Of a stretch of DNA of 64,000 bases, positions 55,066 to 64,000 are shown one piece after another (position 1 is the first letter of the stretch; the number at the start of each line of letters is the position of its first letter). Source of the stretch: an uncultured Cohaesibacter sp. (GTDB taxonomy: Bacteria > Pseudomonadota > Alphaproteobacteria > Rhizobiales > Cohaesibacteraceae). The position numbers and the translations under genes are program-made. The DNA lies in NCBI RefSeq assembly GCF_963677725.1, contig NZ_OY782507.1, positions 1,550,001-1,614,000 on the forward strand, in the 5' to 3' direction. The notes under the pieces were generated by a model. That model worked only from the letters and a program-made list of their open reading frames with translations. It was not told the DNA's origin and made no database searches.

Positions 55066-56748
55066 TTAGGCGGCAGCTACATTCTTGAGGAATGTCTCGA
55101 TTTGTTTGCGCAGTTCACTGGCGCTTTGTGACGCATGATCAGCGCTTTCAAGCACCCCGTCCGCTGTCTGGGCCGTCTGCGTCGCTCCATTGGCAACGCC
55201 ATGCATGTTTTCAGTCGCTATGCGCGTTCCCTGAGCGGCTTCCTGAACGTTCGAGGAAATCTCTCTGGTCGCCGCACCTTGTTCATCGACTGCACTTGCG
55301 ATTGCGGTCGTGTAGCCGTGGACCTCTTCCATGATGTTGGTGATGTCCTCGATCACAGAAACGGTTTCGCGTGTCGAATTCTGGATTGCCGAAATCTGCG
55401 AAGAAATTTCTTCTGTGGCCTTGGACGTTTGTGTCGCCAATTCTTTCACCTCGGCAGCAACAACGGCAAAGCCCTTGCCCGCTTCGCCTGCACGGGCGGC
55501 TTCAATGGTTGCGTTCAGAGCCAGAAGGTTGGTCTGCTCGGCAATGGCCTGGATAAGGACGACGACTTCACCAATCTTTTGCGCTGCTTCATCCAGGCTG
55601 GTGACCTTCTCGTTGGACAGACGCGCGCTGTCGCTGGCCTTTCCAACAATGGCACTGCTTTGACTGACCTGACGATTGATCTCGCCAATGGAAGCGCTCA
55701 GCTCTTCTGCCGCGGATGCAACGGTCTGGACGTTTGCGGTCGCTTGTTCGGACGCAGCTGAGGCAGATGTTGATTGCTCTTCTGTACTTCCGGCAATGTT
55801 CTTGAGGCTGTGGGCTGCATCATTCAGTTGAGACGTGTTCTTGTCGACGATCTGAAGCGCGTGTTTCACATCACTTTGGAAGCTGGCAATCAGCTCTTGT
55901 GTGCGCCGCTGACGCTCCCGTTCGCGTATCTGATCCTGCTCAGATTGTTGTTCCAGTTGTTGACGAGCCAAGGCGTTATCGCGAAAGACAGCCACTGCAC
56001 GGCTCATGTCGCCAATCTCGTCAGTTCGACCAGTGCCTTCAACGTCGCCGGCCAAATCATTGTCGGCAATCTTGTACATTCGAACGCTGAGGCGCTTGAT
56101 CGGCAGAGCGATGGATTTTGCAAGCAGAAAGCTTAACACGATCGCAGCAAGCAACAGCGTGAGCGTCAGGCTCGTGCTTGTCAGAAGTTGTTTGCGGTAA
56201 AGAGCATTCACATCGTCAAGAAGTACACCGGAACCGAATACCCAGCCCCATTCCGGTTCATGCCCGATGTAGCTCGTCTTGGGAAAATGCCCGCCCTCAG
56301 GCGCTTCGAAATAATACTCCACGAACCCGCCGCCCTGCGATTGGGCTGTATCGATAAACTCTTTGACGTGATGTTTGCCCTTGGCGTCTGTGGCGTTTAT
56401 GCGATTGGTGCCTTCGGTTTTCGGCTTGGTGGGGTGAACAATTCGGGTTCCGTCCGATGCGTAGACGAAGACATAATTGCTGTCATTATACCTGAGTGCC
56501 CGAATGGCCGTTTTGGCCGCTTCTTGCCCCTGTTCCAGTGTCAATTCACCACGCTTCACCCGTTCGGCGAAAGAACTTGTCACAGTAATTGCTGCGTTGA
56601 CCACAGACCGGGCTTCTTGATTTTTGAATTCGACCAGATTAGAGCGCAAATTCACCATCTGATAGGCAAGTGTTGCCAAAAAACAGATGCCAAAAAAGGC
56701 AACCAGGCTGTAAAGTTTGCCTGACATGGATTGCGGGATCAGTTTCAT
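55066..56748 (-). CDS. Methyl-accepting chemotaxis protein with single Cache domain
   Basis: This 560-residue receptor has TM1 at about 11-30. A compact periplasmic sCache domain of about 150 residues follows, with the family stretch [20 protein letters not shown] and [19 protein letters not shown]2 (about 190-210), HAMP and the signalling tip [21 protein letters not shown] complete it. sCache_2 receptors often sense short carboxylates such as pyruvate, acetate or propionate, so this is a possible ligand class. The start is MKLIPQ; a second Met lies seven codons in. No CheR-binding pentapeptide. Confidence 0.92.
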   Translation of the reverse strand: MKLIPQSMSGKLYSLVAFFGICFLATLAYQMVNLRSNLVEFKNQEARSVVNAAITVTSSFAERVKRGELTLEQGQEAAKTAIRALRYNDSNYVFVYASDGTRIVHPTKPKTEGTNRINATDAKGKHHVKEFIDTAQSQGGGFVEYYFEAPEGGHFPKTSYIGHEPEWGWVFGSGVLLDDVNALYRKQLLTSTSLTLTLLLAAIVLSFLLAKSIALPIKRLSVRMYKIADNDLAGDVEGTGRTDEIGDMSRAVAVFRDNALARQQLEQQSEQDQIRERERQRRTQELIASFQSDVKHALQIVDKNTSQLNDAAHSLKNIAGSTEEQSTSASAASEQATANVQTVASAAEELSASIGEINRQVSQSSAIVGKASDSARLSNEKVTSLDEAAQKIGEVVVLIQAIAEQTNLLALNATIEAARAGEAGKGFAVVAAEVKELATQTSKATEEISSQISAIQNSTRETVSVIEDITNIMEEVHGYTTAIASAVDEQGAATREISSNVQEAAQGTRIATENMHGVANGATQTAQTADGVLESADHASQSASELRKQIETFLKNVAAA

Positions 56749-57334
56749 AATAAGAAATCTTTCGCATGAGGACGCTTAACCATATCATCGGGAATTATTG
56801 TTAAAATAAACTGAATTCTTGAGTTTTAAATCGTCACCTAAACTCGAAATATTACTTTTAAATCCGATATAATTAACGCTGGGCATTGTTGTTCAAAACT
56901 TAAATTCAACCAATGTGCCAGTCTATCAGGCAGCCCGCGCGGGAGCAGTTCCAGTTATGGCCGGAAAAACAAAAGGCTTGGTCAATGCTGTCTCTTGAAG
57001 CTGGCGCAGATGGGGTTCTTGATAAGAAATGCCGTCTTAAATTCGCTTGGACACTTTCTAAGTACCTGAAGAGAATTGAAAAACACCGTTCGCTATGAAG
57101 AGTTTTTTGCCTTCATGCTGGTATTTTCCCAATGCGCATTGTCAGCGTCCCAGCAATCGCTCACCTAAATTGCAGCGGCCGACACAGAGCTCCGCTCAGG
57201 CGTAGGCAACAAGGTGGAGTTTTCGGCTATTGATTGCCTGTTATAAGGCCACGATCTCCACGCGCTTGTGTCCCGCACAAGCGAAAGGGCCCAAATCTCA
57301 ATGTCGAGTTTGGGCACTGAAGCGGTCGAGCGTG
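56749..57334. other. Gene-free stretch before IS110 copy B
   Basis: 56750-56900 is AT-rich and is the probable chemoreceptor promoter region. 56913-57098 contains a frame with LEAGADGVLDKKCRLKFAWT, faintly like the end of a response-regulator receiver, but without start or catalytic part. 57297-57334 is the outer end of a dispersed repeat copy. Confidence 0.4.
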
Positions 57335-57394
57335 ATGCATCATCATGCGAAAACGCTCATCCAGGTCGCTGATTGGCAATCGCGGCCCATTTGT

Positions 57395-57628
57395 ATGTAC
57401 CGGCTGCTGTTCGCAAGAGATTTCTTTGCATGTCGCTGGAAGTCGCTCATATGTATCCGGCCTTTTGATCGACACGCGGGTCGTGGCCATGTTGGGGTTA
57501 CGCTCGCACCGTGATCTCATTAGCAGACAGGTCCAAATTGACCGAATGGGCCGTCAGATTCTGGGGGCGTAATGTTTCCGTTCCATGCATTCAGTCTATC
57601 GCGAACTCCTTTGAGGTCGAGAATGGTT
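57395..57628 (-). ncRNA. Candidate seek/bridge RNA of IS110 copy B
   Basis: Identical to the copy A tail. The guide-like words are at 57518-57528 (GTCTGCTAATG on the minus strand) and 57545-57553. For this copy the left flank reads GGCAGCTAATGGG, so only GCTAATG matches the first word. Confidence 0.35.
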
Positions 57629-58687
57629 TCAGATGCCAATCACGACCGCATTTCTTGGCGTGTCAAACGCCGTTTTGTGTTTGAGGATACTCCAGGCCAT
57701 CCGGGCCAGTTTATTGGCCAAAGCCACAGCCAACTTGTTGCGATGCATCCGTTTTGATGCTCGTGTTAGCCATTCACCAAAGCTGAAGTCTGGCCATCGA
57801 TTGGTCCTCATCAGGATGACTTTTGCTGCCTGAACGAAAAGCATGCGCAAATATCGGCTGCCTCGCTTGGATATTCGACCAAGGATCGTTCGACCTCCAG
57901 TGCTATATTGTCGAGGGACAAGGCCAACCCAGGCAGCAAAGTCACGACCGCGATCAAAGGTCTCACCCGTCCCGATCGCCGCAACCATTGCCGTCGAGAT
58001 CATCGGGCCGATACCGGGGATCGTCATAACATTGATGCAGTTTTCTTCCCTTTGGCTGATCTCTTCTATCTCTTTGGAAACGGCTTCAATCCTGTCATCA
58101 AGCCAAAGCCAGTCTCCATAGAGGCCAAACAGGATTTTGCGCATTCGGGGAGATATCTCATCCTTGCGCTGCTCGAGAATGGTTTCGAAGGAATTCTTCA
58201 AAGCCCGCAGCCCCTTGCGAACCGTGATGCCTTGTTCAATCAGGAAAGCGCGGATCTGGTTTATCGTTGCAGTCCGGCGGGACACCAAGCGAGACCTGAC
58301 TCGATGGAGTGCTTGCAAGTCGAGCTGATCCTGGCTTTTCTCGGGAACCGTCGGCAAGTTCGGCCGCAAGGCTGCTTCCGCAATGGCCTCAGCATCATTG
58401 TAGTCATTCTTCTGCCCCTTGATGAAGGGCTTTACATAAATGGCTGGGATGATACGAGGTTTGAACCCGAGTTTGCGCAAGGATCGACTGACAAAGTGAG
58501 CGCTCAGGCACGCTTCCATGCCAACAACGCATCTTGGAAGAGTCTCAAAGGTCTGCAGCAAGGCAAGTCGTTTGATCTTCTTGCGCAGAACAAGATGGCC
58601 ATCAGAATCAAAGCCAACCAGATGGAAGGTGTCCTTGCCAATATCAATGCCAATCGACATCAACGTATCAATTGCTTTCTTCGTCAT
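57629..58687 (-). CDS. IS110 family transposase (copy B)
   Basis: The 352-residue DEDD transposase is identical in sequence to the one at 32458, with the same catalytic acids and C-terminal Transposase_20 domain. It is intact. Identity at nucleotide level means duplication was very recent, or that the copies are kept alike by gene conversion. Confidence 0.95.
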   Translation of the reverse strand: MTKKAIDTLMSIGIDIGKDTFHLVGFDSDGHLVLRKKIKRLALLQTFETLPRCVVGMEACLSAHFVSRSLRKLGFKPRIIPAIYVKPFIKGQKNDYNDAEAIAEAALRPNLPTVPEKSQDQLDLQALHRVRSRLVSRRTATINQIRAFLIEQGITVRKGLRALKNSFETILEQRKDEISPRMRKILFGLYGDWLWLDDRIEAVSKEIEEISQREENCINVMTIPGIGPMISTAMVAAIGTGETFDRGRDFAAWVGLVPRQYSTGGRTILGRISKRGSRYLRMLFVQAAKVILMRTNRWPDFSFGEWLTRASKRMHRNKLAVALANKLARMAWSILKHKTAFDTPRNAVVIGI

Positions 58688-58768
58688 GCCACTTCTCCTA
58701 ATCTGCAGGTCAAACAGTCAAACTATAACCTGCTGAGTTGGGGGAAGCAGCCGGTACATCCCATTAGC

Positions 58769-58845
58769 TGCCGTTCGGCGGTCGTCATAAACCTTGAAGC
58801 GGCTTCCCCATTGCTGCCATTCGTTCAGTTTGCAGCATTTTGATA
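58769..58845 (-). repeat. Dispersed repeat, module 1 (flank of IS110 copy B)
   Basis: CTGCCGTTCGGCGGTCG, then GGCTTCCCCATTGCTGCCATTC and AGTTTGCAGCATTTTGATAC form module 1 in reverse orientation, directly outside copy B. Confidence 0.7.
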
Positions 58846-59122
58846 CAGGGAACTTCAGCAGCGCGGACGAAGGGGGCATTCGACACTGCGCCCTGAGATC
58901 AACTATCCCGAATCTACCGGAATTGCCGCCCCTCAATCCCCGCGCCCCGCAGATCGAAGTCTTAGGAAAAAGTGCTGGTTAGGTGCAGCCGAACCACGTC
59001 TCATAGCTTCCGTCCTAAGCAACGGCAGTGGACTTGTCTTGCCTAACGGTGACGCTGCGAGCCCCCAAGACATGTGCAGCGTCACAGTCGCGTCACTTCA
59101 TGCCGATGAACTCGTCATCGCG
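58846..59122. other. Gap downstream of T5orf172-type gene
   Basis: A 9-bp stem, TGACGCTGC (59050-59058) with GCAGCGTCA (59076-59084), lies downstream of the leftward gene and may act as its terminator, but has no T run. Nothing else was recognised. Confidence 0.4.
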
Positions 59123-60847
59123 CTAAGTCTTGGAGCTGGTCGAATGCACCCGCTCAATTGTGTTGACAATAATTCTGCGAATGTCCTCGAAATTCAATCG
59201 GAAGAACTCACGCTGGTTGTTGGTGCGGTAAGGCGACAATTGAGCATGAACCTCCGTTTCTAACGCCTCTGGATTTTTGTGCACCCAACTTTCGACTACA
59301 ACAAATGCAAGAGGTACACCGGTTGCGGACGACAATTGCTGAGCTCGTTCTGTGGCGGTCCCTGCTGTCCACCCAACTTTGTAAATCTCTTCCTGCATCA
59401 ATGTACAACGCAGGACGTAGAGCACTCCTTGCGCCTCACTCGAAACTTCTGAGAGAGCGTCTTGTGCTGCTGATTTTGCGTATAACTCCTCGATCCGTGT
59501 TTTTGCTAAGGCGAGGCAGTCTTTAACATAGACGACATGATCCCTTGGGCTATCTGCCCTCCACGGACTTGATCTGTTTACCCAAGTCTTTCCAGGCACA
59601 GGGTTACCATCCCGGTCTCTTCCGGTCTGCCCGAATTTGAGCCGCCTCCAGTGACCTCCTGTCTCTGTCGAATACATGGGCATGCTCACTCTTCGAATGG
59701 CGGAAGGCGTCTCGACATCTTCGATTGCGACAGCTTCAACGGCCACGTACTTCGCCTTTATTCCTCTACCTCCTTTTCCTGTAAGCCCTTGTTTCTTGCC
59801 TTGGCCTTGGGCCAGGTTTATGGACACCGTAACGCGGGTCTCAAAGTACTGGGGCAACTGAAAAAAACCTTCAGCCATATTCCAAAGGACGTCTGCCTCT
59901 CCAATTCGATTCATCGAATTATCAATGATCTGTTGTTTGTCTTGTGGCGCTATAGCAAACAGAACTTCAGGATCGTCAGAGAACACAGTAAACGAGTTCT
60001 CTGTTTCAATGAAGATGCTTTTTCCAACGTGCTTTTCAGTGGAGATGTCAAACTCCCCGGCAACCAGTGTTCGTATCGCCGTATCGGTACCCTCAAGTTT
60101 CATTGGCGCTCCAGTCGTTGAGCCCGAACGCTCAATGCAGTCTTTTAGGAAGGCCCGTTTCCAAGGTGGAATATCAGAAAGATCAATTTCATACACATCT
60201 TTAGTTCTCAACTCCCACTCGTCCGAGGTGAGCATTTCACCTGCAACAAGGAACCAGTGGATCGAATTGCCGCGTCGAACCATGCTGAATCCCGAGAATA
60301 TGTACTCACGCCCTGAAGCATCGAAAAACGTTAAGTCTTCGATTACCCCATTACTTGTAAAATGGAATGTTCGAGCTTCTGGAAGCCCTTGAAGATTTCG
60401 AACTTCAAATCCATCACTATCACTTGAGGTCAAGAAGTCAAAGAAATCGGCAGCGCTAAAGAGATGGTTCGTCTCTGGGACAAGATTGATGTAAGGCGCT
60501 ACGGTGCCCTTCATGAGTTTTATGTCGTAAAAGGGCTCGAAGTAGTTGAAACTTATTGGTTGGTTTTGGGTCCCAGAGGAAGCGTAGCGATTTGTATACT
60601 CCACCGCCATATGGCGTACAGTTTGGTCAACGGGAAATCCAACACCGGAATCAGATAGACTCCGCAGCACCCTGTTATACTGTTGACCAATCTTTTTCCC
60701 TTCCGAATTCAGCTTGCGCCGTTCATTTCTGGTCAGTTTTTTTTCCCACGCAGGCCTACCATTCTCATCGAGTAGAAGTCGATGATCAAGCTGGGCTATC
60801 TTTGGGATTTTTTTTAACTCGCTGAAACGATCTTTGTGATCTGTCAT
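59123..60847 (-). CDS. Protein with C-terminal T5orf172 (GIY-YIG-like) domain
   Basis: This 574-residue soluble protein has a C-terminal ~95 residues beginning GVLYVLRCTLMQEEIYKVGW. The segment continues with TERAQQLSSATGVPLAFVVV, LETEVHAQLSPYR and REFFRL, matching the T5orf172/MUG113 branch of GIY-YIG nucleases. The conserved Arg (TERAQQL), His (EVHAQL) and the R..EFF motif are present. The first ~470 residues are unfamiliar and contain no obvious motif. Such proteins occur in phages and defence islands. It stands alone, next to the IS110 copy and ahead of a TIGR04141-like gene on the same strand. Confidence 0.75.
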   Translation of the reverse strand: MTDHKDRFSELKKIPKIAQLDHRLLLDENGRPAWEKKLTRNERRKLNSEGKKIGQQYNRVLRSLSDSGVGFPVDQTVRHMAVEYTNRYASSGTQNQPISFNYFEPFYDIKLMKGTVAPYINLVPETNHLFSAADFFDFLTSSDSDGFEVRNLQGLPEARTFHFTSNGVIEDLTFFDASGREYIFSGFSMVRRGNSIHWFLVAGEMLTSDEWELRTKDVYEIDLSDIPPWKRAFLKDCIERSGSTTGAPMKLEGTDTAIRTLVAGEFDISTEKHVGKSIFIETENSFTVFSDDPEVLFAIAPQDKQQIIDNSMNRIGEADVLWNMAEGFFQLPQYFETRVTVSINLAQGQGKKQGLTGKGGRGIKAKYVAVEAVAIEDVETPSAIRRVSMPMYSTETGGHWRRLKFGQTGRDRDGNPVPGKTWVNRSSPWRADSPRDHVVYVKDCLALAKTRIEELYAKSAAQDALSEVSSEAQGVLYVLRCTLMQEEIYKVGWTAGTATERAQQLSSATGVPLAFVVVESWVHKNPEALETEVHAQLSPYRTNNQREFFRLNFEDIRRIIVNTIERVHSTSSKT

Positions 60848-61241
60848 CGTAAATCCAAACTTAAACTATTGGGAGAAGTCTCCAGCCTCACAGAAAACTC
60901 TGTTTAAGAACTGCCTTGTCGCCTTCTCGTGCGTTTCCGCGTCAGCATGGGCAATGCTTCACATTTCGCTACCACATAGACTCCGTGCAAAATCTAATTT
61001 CCTTTGTCACACGTTTTTGTTGTGCCGCGAAGACCGGACGTTCTTGCTAGGTTCAGCATCCTTACGATTTGGGGCTCAAAGCACTGAGAGGCCTGATGCA
61101 CTGCATCATCACTCGATCCTAATCATCAAAGGTCGTGATTTGCATTCGCGGCCCCAAAGATACAATCAGTGCGAGCCAGTATTGCCGCATTAGCGCCCGA
61201 GAAGCCGCCATTTTAGTGCGACATCCTGTTGTCGCACGTGA
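60848..61241. other. Intergenic region with repeat and hairpin
   Basis: It holds a dispersed repeat copy (61066-61160) and the hairpin GTGCGACA (61216-61223) with TGTCGCAC (61230-61237), located 5 bp after the TIGR04141-like stop. No gene was recognised. Confidence 0.45.
61066..61160 (-). repeat. Dispersed repeat, module 2 reverse copy
   Basis: TTTGGGGCTCAAAGCACTGAG, then CTGATGCACTGCATCATC and GATTTGCATTCGCGGCCCC form module 2 reversed. Module 1 is not evident next to it. Confidence 0.5.
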
Positions 61242-62885
61242 CTAAGCGAGTGAAGTCGGTACAAATCGCAAAGCAACGTCAAAAGCCATACCTTTCAAAG
61301 TGCGACTTTCGTCGCGCAATGTGATACGACTGAAAAAGGGGATCATGAATGTTCCATCATTGCGTGGTGCGTCTATGATGTGGAACTCAACCTTCCACCC
61401 GATCATAGCGTCGCCCATAGCGGTCTCCAAGGCGTTTGCTGTCGGGTCATCGGTCAAGTCTCTGACCTTTTCGACAAGTGCTACTCTGGCTTCTGGGATT
61501 GTTTTTAATATTCGGGCTGAGTTACTGCCTTGTTTAAAGAAGTGGCTCAGCACACTTGATTGTCGCGAACTTTTCTTCACATGGATTAGACGCTTACTTT
61601 CGATGTCGAGAAGATCGCAAGCTTCGAATTTGCCATATGGAGTCGCAGGTACCGTTAATATCTTTTGGTCCAGCAAAACTTGGCCATACGCACCTGCGCA
61701 ACGTTCGTTGTAAGAGAGTTCGCTTTCGAAGCCGGACTTTTTGCCGTCTTCCGATAACTTCTTGATGATCATGAGGGGCGGATCTGGCCAATCCTCCTTT
61801 AGAGCAACGAAAGCTGCGTCAATGTCCGACTTGAATTGCTGATCTAAGCGATACCATTCCCCTTCGCTTATTGCATAAAGGCCTCCCGCTTCGACTACAG
61901 AACCGACCAGAGCTCTCTTGATGTTCCACCGCTTTTTGACAGCCGCATCATTGTTGAATTCGGCGACAACTCCATGCTTTAGGATGGCTTCGACATCAAG
62001 TTCGCCAAGTTTGCCGTCAAGAGCATACCTATAATTGGACATCAAAAGATCAGGAAAACGACCTCTCAATCCGGAGCCGTATAGGCCGTAATACACGACG
62101 TCATCTTCGGACCAACCGGGCATAGAAAGTTCGAAATTGTCAGCGCCGGCCTTGATAAGATCGACCGCCTTCTGATCAAGCGTGGCAAGCTCGAGCTTGT
62201 CTAAGATGGGGCGCACCTTGTCGATTATATAAAAGCCGGTGTACTGATAGTCTTGGGACTGCGAGCGCTTTAACGCTTCCTCCGCCTTTTCTGGAAGGTC
62301 CACAAATTCCATCTCTCGCGTGATTTTCAACGCAGTCGCACCAGAGATACTGTTTGCGAAGTCATCATCTTCTATGCGTCCAGAGATACGGCGGACGAGG
62401 TCGAGGGCTTCGTCTACCCCGAACGCCTGTAGATCGCGCTGAAAAGCGGATTGTGAAACGCCCTTAATCGCTTCACCAAGATGGCTGCTGTCAATCCGCT
62501 TGACCTTCGAATCGTCGAGCGAGTTGATTGCAACCTTCAAACCAAAATCTGACTCGATCTTTGTGTCATCGAGATACTGCCAGCCATGGGCAAACGCTGT
62601 GACGAAGATGCGATCAGCATGTTTGAAAACGACGACTGCGCAGGACGTCCTATTCGTAAGCGCCGGTGCCTCATCGAAAACTGTGTTTATGTCAGCCAGC
62701 CACCTCGGCGGCTTAGAGGGACCAGGAAAAATATACACTGTCGCCTTGTCACCGAGAGCATCGGACTCCCTCAAGACGGCGTCACCCGCCTGAATTTTCT
62801 CTTTTGCGGGTTCGGTGAAGACAGTTTCAAATTCCTCAATGTCAGGCTTTACGAGGTAGAGGGTATAACTCTTAGTCTTCGGCAT
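61242..62885 (-). CDS. TIGR04141/DUF6119-like sporadically distributed protein
   Basis: This 547-residue soluble protein opens KSYTLYLVKPDIEEFETVFT, then IFPGPSKPPRWLADI. The block VVVFKHADRIFVTAFAHGWQ, YLDDTKIESDFGLKVAINSL and DDSKVKRIDSS is the recognisable core of the TIGR04141/DUF6119 family. These occur patchily in bacteria, often near restriction or other defence genes; biochemical role unknown. The start at 62885 (MPKTKSY) is family-like. The frame is open 75 codons further upstream, but that part is the R2 repeat and not protein-like. It may form a small island with the T5orf172 and methylase genes. Confidence 0.72.
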   Translation of the reverse strand: MPKTKSYTLYLVKPDIEEFETVFTEPAKEKIQAGDAVLRESDALGDKATVYIFPGPSKPPRWLADINTVFDEAPALTNRTSCAVVVFKHADRIFVTAFAHGWQYLDDTKIESDFGLKVAINSLDDSKVKRIDSSHLGEAIKGVSQSAFQRDLQAFGVDEALDLVRRISGRIEDDDFANSISGATALKITREMEFVDLPEKAEEALKRSQSQDYQYTGFYIIDKVRPILDKLELATLDQKAVDLIKAGADNFELSMPGWSEDDVVYYGLYGSGLRGRFPDLLMSNYRYALDGKLGELDVEAILKHGVVAEFNNDAAVKKRWNIKRALVGSVVEAGGLYAISEGEWYRLDQQFKSDIDAAFVALKEDWPDPPLMIIKKLSEDGKKSGFESELSYNERCAGAYGQVLLDQKILTVPATPYGKFEACDLLDIESKRLIHVKKSSRQSSVLSHFFKQGSNSARILKTIPEARVALVEKVRDLTDDPTANALETAMGDAMIGWKVEFHIIDAPRNDGTFMIPFFSRITLRDESRTLKGMAFDVALRFVPTSLA

Positions 62886-63202
62886 GGGCTGAACACTCAA
62901 AAACAATTTATGGTTGATTTTTGCACGCTCAGCACTTTGAGTCAATTTGGAGTCATTTTTCCCGCAATGAAAGGACAGAGGCTGACTTATGTCGCGACGG
63001 TAGTCCGCTATTTGGACCAAGAAACGTTTTCTAGCATCTGCAGCGAACTTCCGCTTCCCGCCCTCTCGACCATTTAGCCATTTCTGCGGGATGGAAATAT
63101 CGCATCGCATCCAATGTCCAAAAAGTCCGCATTCGACATCTCCGTAGTAAAAGGCGTTGATTGATCAACGATAGTAATCTCCACTTTGATCACATTTCGT
63201 AC
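62886..63202. other. Intergenic region between TIGR04141-like gene and methylase
   Basis: It contains the second copy of the R2 repeat (63049-63130) and ends at a terminator. No gene was recognised. Confidence 0.45.
63049..63130 (+). repeat. Second dispersed repeat (R2), copy 2
   Basis: The 82-bp match to 42356-42437 shares CGCCCTCTCGACCA.TTAGCC and ATTTCTGCGG.ATGGAAATAT, ending in AAAGTCCGC. Confidence 0.75.
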
Positions 63203-63233
63203 AAAAAAAGCCCGCCAGATTTCTCCGGCGGGC
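63203..63233 (-). terminator. Rho-independent terminator after methylase
   Basis: The stem GCCCGCC (63210-63216) with GGCGGGC (63227-63233) has a ten-base loop. Seven T follow on the minus strand, 6 bp after the methylase stop at 63239. Confidence 0.92.
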
Positions 63234-63238
63234 AAAAT

Positions 63239-64000
63239 CTAATTGCTGATTATCAGCTCGTGGGCGTCTGTTTGCGACTGTTTCGAGATCGAATATTTAA
63301 GCTCAACCGGCTTGAACTCGAACGCCTTGAAAATCTCCCTGATGTCTGGCGTGTCGTTGATAGACAATAGGAAGCGACCTTCAATGGTCATTAGAATTTC
63401 GGCCATCTCGCCAAAATTTCTCCGCGCGAAAACCCCTTTGCCATAGTCATTCTCTCCCCCAACAGGGCGGATCCTGATAGAACAGAACATTGGCTGCATC
63501 ATAGCAACGGATCAGATCACGCCAGACGAGCTTCTCAACAACCACATGACGCAACCTTTGCGCAGCCTGATGAAGGCTCACCCGAATATCATCGGACTTG
63601 AACCGCGCGCCACGGTCACCGGCAATCCCAAAAGTTTGCCCAGACACCTTGCCACCAAATGCCAGGCGCTGAAGATAGATAAACCGTGCTGCGCATTGGA
63701 TATCGGTCAAATGCCGTGTGTTGCTGGCCTTCATCGCCTCGAATTCTTCGCGAGATCTAACCCAACCATCCAGCTCATCGGTCAGCGCCCGTGGGTGATT
63801 TCTCAGGACCAGCAGGAACGTGACCTGCTCGGCATTGATGATATTGACAACCTCGACACGCGTCTTGACATCCCGGCGATAGAAGACACCTCCCATGCCG
63901 AAAAACACCTCTGCATAGACCTCATGTGGGACTTGATGGATCAGTTGGACAAGCGTGTTTGCCAACTGGCTTTTGCCGCCAAGATAAGGCGCGACGGGAG
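63239..64000 (-). pseudogene. D12-class DNA adenine methylase, frameshifted, partial at window end
   Basis: The gene enters from the right edge: SPVAPYLGGKSQLANTLVQL, then the SAM-binding region VYAEVFFGMGGVFYRRDV. ARFIYLQRLAFGGKVSGQTF and the catalytic motif follow as FYQDPPCWG, where the family has DPPY. After DPPCWGRE a stop is met. The C-terminal part continues in another frame as ENDYGKGVFARRNFGEMAEI, then LLSINDTPDIREIF to ELIISN. The break is near 63455 in a G5 run. The protein would methylate adenine in DNA, phage-type Dam. Both the frameshift and DPPY-to-DPPC argue for loss of function. Confidence 0.85.

Larger units (their letters stand above)
57335..58768 (-). mobile_element. IS110-family (IS1111-like) element, copy B
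   Basis: It is identical over 1434 bp to 32377-33810 in opposite orientation. Subterminal repeats are at 58746-58759 and 57395-57408. The left flank (58769-58845) is module 1 of the dispersed repeat and the right flank (57297-57394) is module 2, so this copy splits one complete repeat unit. Confidence 0.9.

Noticed and set aside
56913..57098. 61-codon frame with LEAGADGVLDKK as a response-regulator gene
   Set aside because: Too short, no phosphorylation site and no clear start; at most a remnant.
33751..61160. Dispersed repeats as a CRISPR array
   Set aside because: Copies are widely scattered, diverged and in both orientations, with no regular spacers or cas genes.
57335..64000. Right end as a prophage
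   Set aside because: No capsid, terminase, tail, integrase or lysis genes are visible; only a phage-type methylase and a T5orf172 domain.

Overview
The window looks like chromosomal DNA of a free-living, motile alphaproteobacterium of roughly 50% GC. The tripartite (TTT, TRAP-TAXI) uptake systems, sulfatase locus, five chemoreceptors and bacteriophytochrome/heme-oxygenase pair suggest a marine or sediment Hyphomicrobiales/Rhodobacterales-like organism. The taxon is inferred from gene style only; no rRNA or tRNA gene was found.

Layout. (1) 1-17 kb is ordinary metabolic DNA. A TctABC transporter runs with an RraA-type aldolase and a 2-hydroxyacid dehydrogenase, divergent from a GntR regulator. 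A TAXI-TRAP transporter runs with a DapA-like lyase/aldolase and a DUF1330 protein, divergent from a LacI regulator that has a perfect operator palindrome. Then come an AraC regulator with a divergent hypothetical gene, and a TrmO-like protein next to an FecBCD/BtuFCD-type ABC importer headed by a cobalamin riboswitch. (2) 17.5-28.5 kb is a sensory block: two transmembrane chemoreceptors, bphO-bphP, and a soluble protoglobin-MCP-CZB chemoreceptor. (3) 28.6-34.4 kb is a mobile patch: a frameshifted acyltransferase/SGNH gene, an IS701-family element with CTAG target duplication and an in-frame slippery heptamer, and an IS110-family (IS1111-like) element. (4) 34.9-42.2 kb is a sulfatase locus: LysR regulator, sulfatase with C-x-P-x-R, second TctCBA transporter, and an anaerobic-type sulfatase maturase with a SEC-C tail. 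(5) 42.2-50 kb is patchwork: FkbM and another methyltransferase, bacterioferritin, a HIT protein, and remnants of IS1182, IS3, IS66 and a toxin/immunity pair (Imm53-like). (6) 50-57 kb holds a chemoreceptor with a C-terminal PilZ-like domain, an old-yellow-enzyme, a DUF2711-like protein and a single-Cache chemoreceptor. (7) 57.3-64 kb holds a second, identical, inverted IS110 copy, followed by a T5orf172/GIY-YIG-like protein, a TIGR04141/DUF6119-like protein and a frameshifted D12-class DNA adenine methylase that runs off the window.

The most unusual signal is a dispersed, diverged intergenic repeat of about 190 bp in two modules. It occurs at least ten times between 33 and 63 kb. Both IS110 copies sit between the two modules. 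The noncoding tail of the IS carries short stretches that match both sides of the junction, as expected for a guide (seek/bridge) RNA that directs the transposase to this repeat.
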